The notes beneath the pieces were generated by a model. The model saw nothing but the letters and a program-made list of their open reading frames with translations. It ran no database searches and was not told the origin of the DNA. 64,000 nt of DNA, from NCBI RefSeq assembly GCF_003116035.1, contig NZ_LGQW01000015.1, forward strand, positions 4,083,421 through 4,147,420, written 5' to 3'. The position numbers and the translations under genes are program-made. Positions 1 to 8,707 of the stretch are shown one piece after another (the first letter of the stretch is position 1; each line of letters opens with the position of its first letter). This DNA comes from Azospirillum sp. TSH64 (GTDB taxonomy: Bacteria > Pseudomonadota > Alphaproteobacteria > Azospirillales > Azospirillaceae).

Positions 1-1
1 G

Positions 2-1420
2 GGCGGTCCGCGGATGGCTGTCGGTCGGATGGGGCTGGCACTCGTCCAGATGCGCGGCGGGATTTGGGAGGCCATCTTCGACGCGCCGCAGGATTTCGGC
101 CATCATGTCCGGCCCGGCCGTGTCGGGGGCGGAGAAGGCGTCATTGAGCGTCTCGAAGATGGCCGGCGCCAGTGCCGCGTTGCGAAGCAGCGCAAGGGGA
201 ACGCTCTCCGGACCGCTGACCAGGCTGGCCCGGCGGTCGGCCTCCAGCTCGCGCTGCCGCCTGTGCTGGGCGACAGAGAGATCGAAGCTCTCCAGCGTAT
301 GGAAGCCGAGATGCAAGGCCGGAGCAAGCATGAAGCCGCCCGTCCCGGTGCGCTCGCCAAGTGCGGTCAGGGTCCGCCACAATCCGGCATGGATCGGAGC
401 GAAGCGGCGGCTGTAGGTGGTATCCCCGCCCGAGAAATGGGCAAGCTCATGGCCGATGACCGCCGCGAGTTCGGTCTCGCCGATCAGCGGCAGGCAGGGG
501 GCCGGCAAGTGGAGGGTGCGGCCCGACAGCACCCGCTCCCCGCCGAGCGGCCGGACCGGTGCCTCGGTGACGAAGAAGCCCTCGGTCAGGCCGATCAGGA
601 TGCTGTCCGGCATCAGCGCCTCGTGCCGGGTCGCCAGATCCTCGACGAAACGCCAGAGGCCGGGCGCCTCGTCCCGACTCACCACCAATCCGCGGATGTC
701 GAGCGGCTCCACGGTGTAGAGATCGAAGACGCGGCGCATCGCGATCACCGCCATCACGGCACTGTAGGCGGCGAGCCCCGCGAGCATCACGGCAGCAGCG
801 AAGAGTTTGACGCTGCTGGTCGACAGATGGTCCCAGAACCACAGGCTCGCCGCTTCGAACAGCGACGCCGAGACGCTGGCGATGCTGAGGCCGACGAGCA
901 CGGCAGCGAGCGCGAAGGGCAGGCCCCGCCTCAAACGGTCGAAACTGCGGATCAGGGCCTCGCGCGAGCGTCGCGCCCGCAGGGCCGAGACGCGTGCGGC
1001 CAGCAAGCCGGACAGCCCGGCAAGGAAAGCCAGCAGGCCGCCGGTCATCGTGCCCCAGCTCAACGGGTAGCGGATCCGCGATACTTCGGCGCCCTCTTCC
1101 ATTGTGTCGATGGCTCTGCGGACTCCGGCGACGGCCATCGAGACCGGCATGCGGCGGCCGTCCGGGCCGCCCATGGTGACGAAAGCCGATGGAGTCTTCG
1201 CTTCCATTTGCTGAAGCTGTGCCAGAACCTGCGGCAATTCCTGTCCGGCCTGGCGGTACTCGTCGAGCGTCGCGGCGGCCCGCTGTTCCTGCCAGATCCC
1301 GAGCGCCACGAACGACAGGGGAAGGATCAGCAGCCAGATGACGCGAACGAGCCACAGAGGGAAGCGAATGGCACGCCGGACGGTGCCAGCCATACCGCTG
1401 GAAGCAACTGCATCGGCCAC
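2..1420 (-). CDS. M48 family membrane metallopeptidase (partial, C-terminus off window)
   Basis: The reading frame stays open from a GTG at 1420 to the left edge, 473 codons without a stop, so the C-terminus is missing. Four hydrophobic segments (about residues 20-42, 122-144, 166-188, 204-228) precede a zinc-protease domain. HELAH (residues 324-328) sits in the context VIGHELAHFSGGD, and ELEAD (391-395) matches the downstream ExxAD motif that supplies the third zinc ligand in M48 peptidases. The GTG is chosen because GGGAG lies about 7 bases upstream; an in-frame ATG at 1393 is the alternative. M48 membrane proteases act in envelope protein quality control; the substrate here is unknown. Long open frames on the plus strand over this stretch are shadows. 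Confidence 0.88.
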   Translation of the reverse strand, partial: MADAVASSGMAGTVRRAIRFPLWLVRVIWLLILPLSFVALGIWQEQRAAATLDEYRQAGQELPQVLAQLQQMEAKTPSAFVTMGGPDGRRMPVSMAVAGVRRAIDTMEEGAEVSRIRYPLSWGTMTGGLLAFLAGLSGLLAARVSALRARRSREALIRSFDRLRRGLPFALAAVLVGLSIASVSASLFEAASLWFWDHLSTSSVKLFAAAVMLAGLAAYSAVMAVIAMRRVFDLYTVEPLDIRGLVVSRDEAPGLWRFVEDLATRHEALMPDSILIGLTEGFFVTEAPVRPLGGERVLSGRTLHLPAPCLPLIGETELAAVIGHELAHFSGGDTTYSRRFAPIHAGLWRTLTALGERTGTGGFMLAPALHLGFHTLESFDLSVAQHRRQRELEADRRASLVSGPESVPLALLRNAALAPAIFETLNDAFSAPDTAGPDMMAEILRRVEDGLPNPAAHLDECQPHPTDSHPRTA

Positions 1421-1606
1421 GACCGATCTCCCATTTATCTATGTATCGCGTGGGAGGATCGCGTAATGCGCGCAACAGGGCCAGCCGCCCGGAGGGGGTA
1501 GCAATTTCACGTCACGCCGGAAAGAACACCGCCTTTCCGGCATGACGACCGGATACCGGACGTTTGAGACGATCAAGGGGGCGGCGCGGTGATCCCACTG
1601 CTGCCA

Positions 1607-1789
1607 TCAGATGGCACCGTCTTCGGCCAGTAGATGGCGCTTTTCCTCAAGGGCGTGGATGTCGTCGAGGAGCGATGCCGGAGGCGGGCGACATCCACAT
1701 GCATGGGCGTGTTCCAGATGCCATTCGACACGCTGCTGTCGTGTCGCCTTCGCTGGCATGGGATGCGCTTCGTGCCAGTTTCTGTTCAT
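1607..1789 (-). CDS. Small hypothetical protein, 60 aa
   Basis: A 60-residue protein starting MNRNWHEAH, with AGGGG about 6 bases before the ATG. It is rich in His and carries HLEHAHACGCRPPP in the middle, a His/Cys cluster that could bind a metal. Small proteins with a similar W-H-x-E-H-x-x-x-CGCRP layout are, from memory, common in Azospirillum-like genomes, but no function is known to me. The frame is open further upstream to 1969, but the ribosome site and the composition favour the short start. It stands alone between the PsiF-like gene and the M48 gene, in the same direction. Confidence 0.55.
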   Translation of the reverse strand: MNRNWHEAHPMPAKATRQQRVEWHLEHAHACGCRPPPASLLDDIHALEEKRHLLAEDGAI

Positions 1790-2011
1790 GGATGCCCCTA
1801 TTGACTGCAGAGCAATTATGCCCGCCGATAGGGCCGGCTTCCATTGGCTCCAGGCATGCTGAATATCATGCCGCAGGTCATCTCTGTGCCTGACATGGCG
1901 TCGAGAGGCCGGGAGCGACTTCGCCGGCCATCCGGTTCTGAAGGTCGATGGGCAGTCGATCGCCGGCATCTTCCTGCCTTACATCTCCGGGTGGCCAGCC
2001 TCGTCCGGCGG

Positions 2012-2335
2012 TCAACCCTTCAGACAGCTTGCCATGAAGGCTTTCCGATCGTCCCCACTCTTCCCGACCGCGTCGGCGTTGCACTTCTTCATCTTGTCCT
2101 GCTGAGCCGTCAGCGGTTTGGCAGGTTCGGCGGCTGCGGCCGGCTTGTTCGAGAGGCAACTGCTCATAAACGTCTTGCGCTCGTCGCCTTTCAGGCTTTT
2201 GGCGGTCGCATCGGCATTGCAGGCCTTCATCTTTTCCTGCTGCTTCTCCTGCTGCGGCGTGGCCGCAGTCGACGCACCGGAACCGCCAGCCAGCGTCACG
2301 GCCATGGCGGCAGCTGCAATCACGTACCTCAGCAT
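2012..2335 (-). CDS. psiF: PsiF-repeat periplasmic protein
   Basis: A 107-residue secreted protein: signal peptide (residues 1 to about 23, MLRYVIAAAAMAV onward) followed by two copies of the PsiF repeat, each with the core K-x-C-N-A-D-A and ending in SCL (QEKMKACNADA...SSCLSN and QDKMKKCNADA...ASCLKG). PsiF proteins are named for phosphate-starvation induction in E. coli; the biochemical role is unknown. The ATG at 2335 follows GGGAGG at a good distance; an upstream GTG at 2398 in the same frame would ruin the signal peptide. Four cysteines in two repeats could form disulfides. Confidence 0.85.
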   Translation of the reverse strand: MLRYVIAAAAMAVTLAGGSGASTAATPQQEKQQEKMKACNADATAKSLKGDERKTFMSSCLSNKPAAAAEPAKPLTAQQDKMKKCNADAVGKSGDDRKAFMASCLKG

Positions 2336-2531
2336 CTCAAGATCCTCCCAGGCACGCCGCCTCGCACGAGGCATGTCGCGACCGGTGGAGGATCGCACGG
2401 GCGGAATCGACGGGCCAACGGGTGCATCCGGCCAGTGCAGGTCGGCTGGATGCGCCCGTCGCCCAATTCCCCCTATACCGAATTGCGTGGGCTTCGCCCA
2501 TGTCTGCCGCGCTCTCTGCGCAGGTGGCCCT

Positions 2532-2609
2532 GACCGGCGGCGGAGGGCTAAGGCCGGACCGGCGGCGGGGGCCCCCTCCCCGCACTGGAGAGGGCTTCCG
2601 CCGCCGGTC
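2532..2609. terminator. GC-rich inverted repeat downstream of uxuA
   Basis: GACCGGCGGCGGA (2532-2544) is matched by its exact complement TCCGCCGCCGGTC (2597-2609). The 52-base interior contains a GGGGGCCCCC palindrome. It lies directly after the uxuA stop in the direction of transcription and before the psiF-like gene, so it may end or protect the uxu transcript. There is no U-run, so a Rho-independent terminator is only one reading; a dispersed repeat is another. Confidence 0.4.
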
Positions 2610-2619
2610 CAACCGCCGG

Positions 2620-3810
2620 TCAGGCGACCCGCTTGTCGCGGAAGGCCTCGATGGTGCGCATCACGCCGCGCAGTTCGGCCAGACCCTTCAGACGCCCGAC
2701 GAAGGAATAGCCGGGGTTCATCGTCTGGCCGATGTCGTCGCCCAGCAGATGGCCGTGGTCGGGGCGCATCGGGATTTGGGCATCGGCACGGCCGGCCTGC
2801 CGGCGGCGGGCCTCCTCGTCGATCATCGCCGCGGCGACGCCGATCAGGTCGGTGTCGCCGCCGAGATGGTCGGCCTCATAGAAGGAACCGTCCGGCTCGT
2901 GCGTGGTGTTGCGCAGATGGACGAAGTGGATGCGCGGGGCGAACTCCTTCGCCATCGCCACCAGATCGTTCTTCGGGTTGGAGCCGAAGGACCCCGTGCA
3001 CAGGGTCAGCCCGCAGGCCTCCTGCGGCACGGCGGCGAACAGCGCCCGCACATCCTCCGCGGTGGACATCACGCGAGGCAGGCCGAAGATGGGGAAGGAC
3101 GGGTCGTCGGGGTGGATGCACAGCCGCACTCCCTCCTCCTCGGCGACCGGCGTGATCTCGCGCAGGAACTCGATCAGGTTGGCGCGCAGATCCTCGACGC
3201 CGATCTCCTGGTACAGTTCCAGCATGCCGCGGAAGCTGTCGCGGTCATAGGCGAAGTCGCGGGCCGGCAGCCAGTCGATCAGGTTGCGCTCCAGCTCCGC
3301 CACCTGCTCCACCGACATCGCCTCGAACCGCGCCTTGGCGGCGGCGACATGGGCGGGGTCGTAGCTGGCCTCCGCATTGCGGCGCTTCAGCACGAACAAA
3401 TCGTAGGCGGCGAAATCGACGCTGTCGTAGCGCAGGGCATAGCCGCCGTTCGGCAGCCGGTGCATCAGGTTGGTCCGGCTCCAATCGGTGATGACCATGA
3501 AATTGTAGCAGATCACCGGGATGCCGGCCCGCGCCACATTGCGGATCGACTGCTTGTAATTGTCGATCTTGGTCTGGAAGTCGCCGGTGCGGGTCTTGAT
3601 CTCCTCGCCGACGCCGATGCTCTCCACCACGTCCCAGGTCAGGCCGGCGGCCTCGATCATGGCGCGGCGCTTCTGGATTTCCTCGGGCGTCCAGACGCTG
3701 CCCTGGTTCATGTGATGCAGCGCGGTGACGATGCCGGTGGCACCGGCCTGACGGGCCTTCTCCAGGGTGACGGGATCGTCCGGGCCGAACCAGCGCCAGG
3801 TTTCCTGCAT
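2620..3810 (-). CDS. uxuA: Mannonate dehydratase UxuA
   Basis: A 396-residue protein, the usual length of UxuA, which dehydrates D-mannonate to 2-keto-3-deoxygluconate in hexuronate (glucuronate) catabolism. It has the family start MQETWRWFGPDDPV, then ALHHMNQGSVW, VVESIGVGEEIK, YNFMV, LCIHPDDP and LCTGSFGS, and MRPDHGHLLGDD near the C-terminus; the His, Cys and Asp residues of these segments form the metal and substrate site. It is the last gene of a leftward operon with a hexuronate-type MFS transporter and uxuB, 49 bases after uxuB. The next step (KdgK) is not in the window. Confidence 0.97.
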   Translation of the reverse strand: MQETWRWFGPDDPVTLEKARQAGATGIVTALHHMNQGSVWTPEEIQKRRAMIEAAGLTWDVVESIGVGEEIKTRTGDFQTKIDNYKQSIRNVARAGIPVICYNFMVITDWSRTNLMHRLPNGGYALRYDSVDFAAYDLFVLKRRNAEASYDPAHVAAAKARFEAMSVEQVAELERNLIDWLPARDFAYDRDSFRGMLELYQEIGVEDLRANLIEFLREITPVAEEEGVRLCIHPDDPSFPIFGLPRVMSTAEDVRALFAAVPQEACGLTLCTGSFGSNPKNDLVAMAKEFAPRIHFVHLRNTTHEPDGSFYEADHLGGDTDLIGVAAAMIDEEARRRQAGRADAQIPMRPDHGHLLGDDIGQTMNPGYSFVGRLKGLAELRGVMRTIEAFRDKRVA

Positions 3811-3859
3811 GATGATGTCCTTTCGAATAGGGGTACGGTGGGCGGAAGCCGCCCTTCGG

Positions 3860-5383
3860 TCAGGGGGTCGCGAGGAAGCCGGTCAGCGTTTTGGCGACGC
3901 CGACGCGCATCAGGCTGTCGAGATGACGGACGACCGCGGTGCGGAAGGCGTCCTCGGCGACCAGTTCGGGGTCGAAGATGTCCTCCACGGCGAACAGTGC
4001 CGCCGCCAGGGCGCCGGCATCCTTGCCATGGGCGCCGGCGATGCCGGTGAGCAGTGTCGCCATCGGATCGGCGACCGCATAGGCGGCACCGGCCTCGTTC
4101 TTCTGCGCCAGGAAGCGCATCCAGGCGGCGACGGCCAGCGGGATCACCCTCGGCGCCTTGCCGGCGGCGAACAGCTCGCGTGCCGGTTCCAGCAGGCGCG
4201 GCGGCAGCTTCTGCGAGCCGTCGGAGGAGATCTGGAGGGTGCGGTGGCGGATGCCGGGGTTGCGGAAGCGTGCCTCCAGCGCCGCGGTGTAGGCGGGGAT
4301 GTCGGTGCCCGGAACCGGGGGCAGGGTGGGGATCAGATCCTCCGCCCACAGGCGCCGGACGACGGCCTGCAACTGCGGGTCGGCCATGGCTCCGGCGATG
4401 GTCTCGATGCCGGCGATCACCGACAGGTAGGCCAGCAGCGAATGGGCGCCGTTCAGGCAGCGCAGCTTCATCAGCTCGAACGGGTGGACGTCCTCGACCA
4501 TGATGGCGCCGGCCTTTTCCCAGGCCGGGCGGCCGAGCGGGAAGCGGTCCTCGATCACCCATTGCTTGAAGGGCTCGCTGACCACCGGCCACGCGTCTTG
4601 GCAGCCGGTCGCCTCCTCCACCGTGGCGCGGTCGGCGTCCTGGGTGGCGGGGGTGATGCGGTCGACCATGGTGCAGGGGAAGCCGACCTGCCCGGCGATG
4701 TAGGCCGCGAGGCCCGGATCGCACAGTTCGGCGTAGCGGACGACGATGCCACGCACCTTGATGCCGTTCTGGGCGAGGTTGTCGCAGACCAGCACGGTGA
4801 AGGGCGCCACCCCGCCGGCGCGGCGGCGGCGGATCGCCTCGGCCAGCAGCCCCGGCACGCTGCGCGGCTTGGCGGGGTCGGCAAGGTCGGCGCGGATCAG
4901 CGGATGCGCCTCGTCCAGCGCGCCGGTGGCGGCGTCCTGGCAATAGCCCTTCTCGGTCACCGTCAGGGTGACGATGCGGATCTCCGGCTTCGCCATCAGC
5001 GCCAGCACGTCATCCAGCTGGTCGGCGGTGGCCATGGCGTCGAGGAAGGAGCCCATGACGCGCAGCCGGTCGCGGTTCTCCTCGCGCACCAGCAGGGTGT
5101 AGAGGCAGTCCTGCGGCTTCAGCGCGTCGCGGATCGCCGGCGACAGCGGATCGACGCCGACGATGCCCCAACTCTTGTCGCCGGTCGCCAGAAGATCGTC
5201 GGTGTAGGTGGCGAGATGGGCGCGGCAGAAGGCGCCGAGGCCGATATGGACGATGCCCGGCGTGACCGCGGCGCGGTCGTAGGCGGGGCGTTCGACCTCC
5301 GGGGCCAGACGGTCGAGGGTGGCGGTGGAAAGGCGGGTTTGTGAAGGACGGGCCGCCAGCAGGGCGGTGTTCGCGTCGGGCAT
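3860..5383 (-). CDS. uxuB: Mannitol dehydrogenase family protein, probable fructuronate reductase UxuB
   Basis: A 507-residue polyol-specific long-chain dehydrogenase. The N-terminal Rossmann domain has VHIGLGAFCRAH (about residues 45-56), and the C-terminal domain has the catalytic K-x4-N-x2-H signature (K306, N311, H314). UxuB reduces D-fructuronate to D-mannonate with NADH, feeding UxuA, which lies just downstream. The family also includes mannitol, arabinitol and tagaturonate enzymes; the uxuA neighbour and the hexuronate-type transporter make fructuronate reductase the best reading. The start is the first ATG; the frame extends no further plausibly. Confidence 0.93.
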   Translation of the reverse strand: MPDANTALLAARPSQTRLSTATLDRLAPEVERPAYDRAAVTPGIVHIGLGAFCRAHLATYTDDLLATGDKSWGIVGVDPLSPAIRDALKPQDCLYTLLVREENRDRLRVMGSFLDAMATADQLDDVLALMAKPEIRIVTLTVTEKGYCQDAATGALDEAHPLIRADLADPAKPRSVPGLLAEAIRRRRAGGVAPFTVLVCDNLAQNGIKVRGIVVRYAELCDPGLAAYIAGQVGFPCTMVDRITPATQDADRATVEEATGCQDAWPVVSEPFKQWVIEDRFPLGRPAWEKAGAIMVEDVHPFELMKLRCLNGAHSLLAYLSVIAGIETIAGAMADPQLQAVVRRLWAEDLIPTLPPVPGTDIPAYTAALEARFRNPGIRHRTLQISSDGSQKLPPRLLEPARELFAAGKAPRVIPLAVAAWMRFLAQKNEAGAAYAVADPMATLLTGIAGAHGKDAGALAAALFAVEDIFDPELVAEDAFRTAVVRHLDSLMRVGVAKTLTGFLATP

Positions 5384-5503
5384 GATGGGCTCCGGGTCGC
5401 GGCGGTCGCTGCGGTCTCCCTGTCCGCTGCCGCCCCAGGGGGGCGGCAGTGCGGGTGGGCCGGTGCACCGTCATTCTCTAAAGGTGGTGGTGGTCGATTG
5501 GAC

Positions 5504-5526
5504 CTCCGGGGCGGGGCGCCCCGGAG
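5504..5526. terminator. Perfect hairpin between the MFS gene and uxuB
   Basis: CTCCGGGGCG (5504-5513), a GGG loop, then CGCCCCGGAG (5517-5526): a perfect 10-bp stem in the 168-base spacer between the transporter stop (5552) and the uxuB start (5383). There is no U-tract, so it probably stabilises or partially attenuates the leftward operon mRNA rather than ending it. Confidence 0.5.
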
Positions 5527-5551
5527 TGTGTGGGCGGAGTGGGCGCGGAGA

Positions 5552-6925
5552 TCAGACCTCGATCCCGGCCGGGGTCATGCCCGACCCGGTCTTCGGCAGG
5601 ATGAAGTGCATGATCGCCAGACCGACGAGGTAGAGGACCGAGGCGATGCCGAACAGCACCTGATAGTTGCCGCCGGTCGCATCCAGCAGACGGCCGACGC
5701 CCATCGAGACGAACATGCCGACGAAGTAGGCGCAGAAGCCGCCGATGCCGACCACCGACCCCACCGCGTTGCGCGGCATGGTGTCGGACACGATGGTGTA
5801 GACGTTGGCCGAATAGCCCTGGTGGGCGGAGGCGGCGATGCCGATCAGCAGGACGGCGACCCACATGCTGGACACGGTGGAGGCGAAGAACACCGGCAGG
5901 ACGCACAGGCCGCAGACCAGGAAGGTCAGCTTGCGGGCCCGCAGGGGCTTCACGCCGCGCTTGATCAGGTGCGAGGAGAACCAGCCGCCGCCGACGCTGC
6001 CGAAATCGGCCATGGTGTAGATGATGATCAGCGGCAGCATCGCCCCGAACAGGTTCACGCCATACTGCTTGTTCAGGAAGCCCGGGACCCAGTTCAGGTA
6101 GAACCACCATACCGGAGCCGAGAAGCAGGTGCCGACGATGTTCGCCCAGGTGCCGCGGTAGCTCAGCAGCTTGATCCAGGGAATGTTCTCCTGCGGCAGC
6201 ACCGGGTCGCTGCGGATATAGGCCAGCTCTTCGGCCGTCAGCTTCGGATGGTCTTCCGGCTTGCGGTAGATCAGCAGCCAGGCGATGACCCAGAAGAAGC
6301 CGATGCCGCCGGTGACCAGGAAGGCGGCCTGCCAGCCATAGGCGACCAGCAGGATCGGCACCAGGATCGGGGCGACGACGGCGCCGACGTTCGATCCGGC
6401 GTTGAAGATGCCGGTGGCGAGTGCCCGTTCCTTGGCCGGGAACCACTCCGACACCGCCTTGATCGAGGCCGGGAAGTTGCCGCCCTCGGTCAGGCCGAGG
6501 CCGGCGCGGGCCATCTTGAAGCCGAAGACGCTGCCCATGAAGGCATGGACGCAGGCGAAGAAGCTCCAGCCGGCGACCGCCGCCGGCAGGCCGATGCGGA
6601 TGCCGATCTTGTCCATCAGCCGGCCGCAGCCGATGTAGCCGAAGGCGTAGGCCAGCGAGAAGGCGGCGACGATGTCGCCGAAGTCGGACTCGGTCCAGCC
6701 CATGTCGCCCATCAGCGTGGACTTCAACAGGCCCAGGACCTGACGGTCCATGTAGTTGATGGTGGTCGAGAAGAAGAGCAGGCCGCAGATGGTCCAGCGG
6801 TAGCGGCCGATGGCCTTGCTCACCGTGACCGCCGCTTTGCCTGCCGCTTGGCCGATGCCGCCGGCCCGGTGGGCCGGTTCCGCCGACTGGCCGGGTCCGG
6901 CGTCGGCAATGATCTGTTCGCTCAT
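5552..6925 (-). CDS. MFS transporter, hexuronate (ExuT-like) type
   Basis: A 457-residue major facilitator of the anion:cation symporter family, with about 12 membrane segments. Family marks are NYMDRQVLG after the first helix and GRLMDKIGIRIG in the loop between helices 2 and 3. GLTEGGNFPASIK and the following EWFPAKERALATG give the signature of hexuronate/galactonate carriers. It likely imports glucuronate or galacturonate for UxuB and UxuA, which follow in the same direction. The ATG at 6925 (MSEQIIADAG) is preferred over an upstream in-frame codon at 6991, because homologues begin with a short cytoplasmic tail. Gene names exuT or a related name would be a guess on substrate. Confidence 0.9.
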   Translation of the reverse strand: MSEQIIADAGPGQSAEPAHRAGGIGQAAGKAAVTVSKAIGRYRWTICGLLFFSTTINYMDRQVLGLLKSTLMGDMGWTESDFGDIVAAFSLAYAFGYIGCGRLMDKIGIRIGLPAAVAGWSFFACVHAFMGSVFGFKMARAGLGLTEGGNFPASIKAVSEWFPAKERALATGIFNAGSNVGAVVAPILVPILLVAYGWQAAFLVTGGIGFFWVIAWLLIYRKPEDHPKLTAEELAYIRSDPVLPQENIPWIKLLSYRGTWANIVGTCFSAPVWWFYLNWVPGFLNKQYGVNLFGAMLPLIIIYTMADFGSVGGGWFSSHLIKRGVKPLRARKLTFLVCGLCVLPVFFASTVSSMWVAVLLIGIAASAHQGYSANVYTIVSDTMPRNAVGSVVGIGGFCAYFVGMFVSMGVGRLLDATGGNYQVLFGIASVLYLVGLAIMHFILPKTGSGMTPAGIEV

Positions 6926-7392
6926 GATAGGCGTCTCCAGCCAGGACGCACGCCGCCGCCCGGTGTTCGCACACCGGTTCCCACCAGGCACCGAGCCTTC
7001 ATTGGGCGCACCGATGGCTTCGCGCGGGAGCCGTCCTTCGGCAGTCCCACAGCGTCGCCCGGCGGCGGTCGCACGTTTCAGAACTGTTTCCTGGATCAGT
7101 CAGGCCATCGTCGGGAGCGGTGCCGCTTGGGAACCGTTCATGGCGTCGCATACTACCATTCCAGTTGCTGGTATGGTAGTTGCGCCGGCCCTCGTTGGTC
7201 AACCGCACCATCTGCGGCATATCGTCAGGCGAGGACCGCCCGAATCCAGGCCTACCTTGGTATGTTCGATTGGACTGGACGGCATTTGGGACAAACCCCA
7301 ATGTACTGTCTCAGGAGCTTCGTAAGAGGATGATCGGCGGAATTTCAATGGCTGCATAGATCACAACCGCAGACTACAGGGAAGGGCCGCAG
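6926..7392. other. 467-base spacer, divergent promoter region
   Basis: No convincing gene. This is the shared upstream region of the leftward hexuronate operon and the rightward diguanylate cyclase gene. It is noticeably less GC-rich from about 7140 to 7330 and holds the palindrome described at 7152-7180. A 100-codon minus-strand frame here (6999-7301) looks random. Confidence 0.6.
7152..7180. promoter_or_regulatory. 29-bp palindrome, putative operator of the hexuronate operon
   Basis: ACTACCAT (7152-7159) is mirrored exactly by ATGGTAGT (7173-7180), with an inner CCAG-TTG-CTGG palindrome (7161-7171), so the two-fold symmetry spans 29 bases. It lies about 230 bases upstream of the transporter start. 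Hexuronate operons are commonly controlled by GntR-family repressors that bind TGGTAT-type half sites, and GGTAT/TGGTA occur here. The regulator gene is not in the window. Confidence 0.55.
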
Positions 7393-8532
7393 GTGGAGGA
7401 ACCCAGCGCCACGGGAACGATTGTAACCGCACTTGCCGGTGGCGTCGGGCTGCTGGCGCTGATGACGCTGCTCTACGGAACAATCCTGTATCGCCTGGGG
7501 GATCGGCCTTGGCTGCGCCAGCTTTGCCTGGGCTTGATGTTCGGAGCCGGCGGCGTGGCCGCCATGCTGCAAGCGGTCCCGATCCTTCCGGGTGTTTATC
7601 TGGATGTGAAGACGGTGCCGGTGGCGCTGGCCGCCCCCTTCGGTGGGCCCTTGGCCGCCCTCCTGGCCGCCGGACTGGTGTCGGCCGGCCGAGTGGCGGT
7701 CGGCGGCGCCGGCATGATGCCGGGTGTGATCGGGATTCTCGTGGCCGGAGCCGCTGGGCTGCTGGTGCGGCGGCTGGTTCCCGTGCCGGGCTGGCGGACC
7801 GCAAGGCTGCTGTTCGTGCTGGCTCCGGTCGCGGCCCTCCACCCGCTCAGCATCTTCGTGCTGCCCTGGGAGGTGGCGCTGCCGACCTTCGTCACTGGCG
7901 GGCTTCCCATCGCGCTGTTCACGATGGGCGGCATCCTGATGCTGGGCACGATGCTGGGACGCGAACGACGCCGCGTCGAAACCGAAAAAATGCTGCGGGA
8001 CGCGGCCTTGAGCGACCCGCTGACCGGTCTGGCGAACCGCCGGGCCTTTTTCGCCGCCATCGACCGCATCGTGGCCGGCGCGCTGCGCCACGAGACGCCG
8101 GTGTCGCTGCTGATGCTGGACATCGACCATTTCAAGGCGGTGAACGACACACGCGGACACGACGCCGGCGACGCGGTGCTGGTGGCGCTCAGCCGACTTC
8201 TCCAGCGCAGCGTGCGGCAGAGCGACCTCGTCGCGCGCTTCGGCGGCGAGGAATTCGCCATCCTGCTGCCCAACGCGCCGATCGATGGGGCTTCCCTGCT
8301 TGCCGAACGCCTGCGCTGCGCCGTCCGCGATCTCGCCATTGCGCAGGACGGCGCGGTCCTGCATGTGACGGCCAGCATCGGCGTGTCGACCCTCGCCGCC
8401 GGCACCGACCGCGCCGACGCCATGATCAAGGCGGCCGACATGGCGCTCTATCGGGCCAAGCAGGGCGGCCGGGACCGGGTCTGCCGCCATCAAGAGGCCA
8501 TCGTCAAGGAACCGGTGCCGGCTGCGGAGTGA
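7393..8532 (+). CDS. Membrane diguanylate cyclase (5TM-GGDEF)
   Basis: A 379-residue protein that should make c-di-GMP from two GTP. The N-terminal 190 residues are hydrophobic, with about five or six membrane segments; DVKTVPVALAAPFGGPLAAL (residues 71-90) and RVAVGGAG (100-107) match the 5TM-LYT sensor domain. The C-terminal GGDEF domain begins at DPLTGLANRR (208) and has an intact GGEEF active site (284-288) and an RxxD inhibitory site (R275-D278) five residues before it, so activity and product inhibition are both expected. The start is GTG at 7393, with GGAAGG about 10 bases upstream. The signal sensed is unknown. Confidence 0.93.
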   Translation: MEEPSATGTIVTALAGGVGLLALMTLLYGTILYRLGDRPWLRQLCLGLMFGAGGVAAMLQAVPILPGVYLDVKTVPVALAAPFGGPLAALLAAGLVSAGRVAVGGAGMMPGVIGILVAGAAGLLVRRLVPVPGWRTARLLFVLAPVAALHPLSIFVLPWEVALPTFVTGGLPIALFTMGGILMLGTMLGRERRRVETEKMLRDAALSDPLTGLANRRAFFAAIDRIVAGALRHETPVSLLMLDIDHFKAVNDTRGHDAGDAVLVALSRLLQRSVRQSDLVARFGGEEFAILLPNAPIDGASLLAERLRCAVRDLAIAQDGAVLHVTASIGVSTLAAGTDRADAMIKAADMALYRAKQGGRDRVCRHQEAIVKEPVPAAE

Positions 8533-8707
8533 GGCAGTTGCGCGTTCGCTCGGATAGTTCGGGGATGTTCCGGACCGGACCGGGGTAGCGACACGGCGCG
8601 ATGGATCACTGGCTGCCTGCACGTGCCGGGAAACACACCAGCGATAAGGTAGAATTATCTCTCCCTGCCGATGCCGGGCGCGTCGGCTCCCAAGGGAGGG
8701 AGCGATC

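Noticed and set aside
14..1501. 495-codon open frame on the plus strand
   Set aside because: It mirrors the minus-strand M48 gene, which has HELAH, ELEAD and membrane segments; the plus-strand product is Arg/Gly/Gln-rich noise.
6999..7301. 100-codon minus-strand frame in the hexuronate/cyclase spacer
   Set aside because: No ribosome site, random composition, and it spans the palindromic operator.
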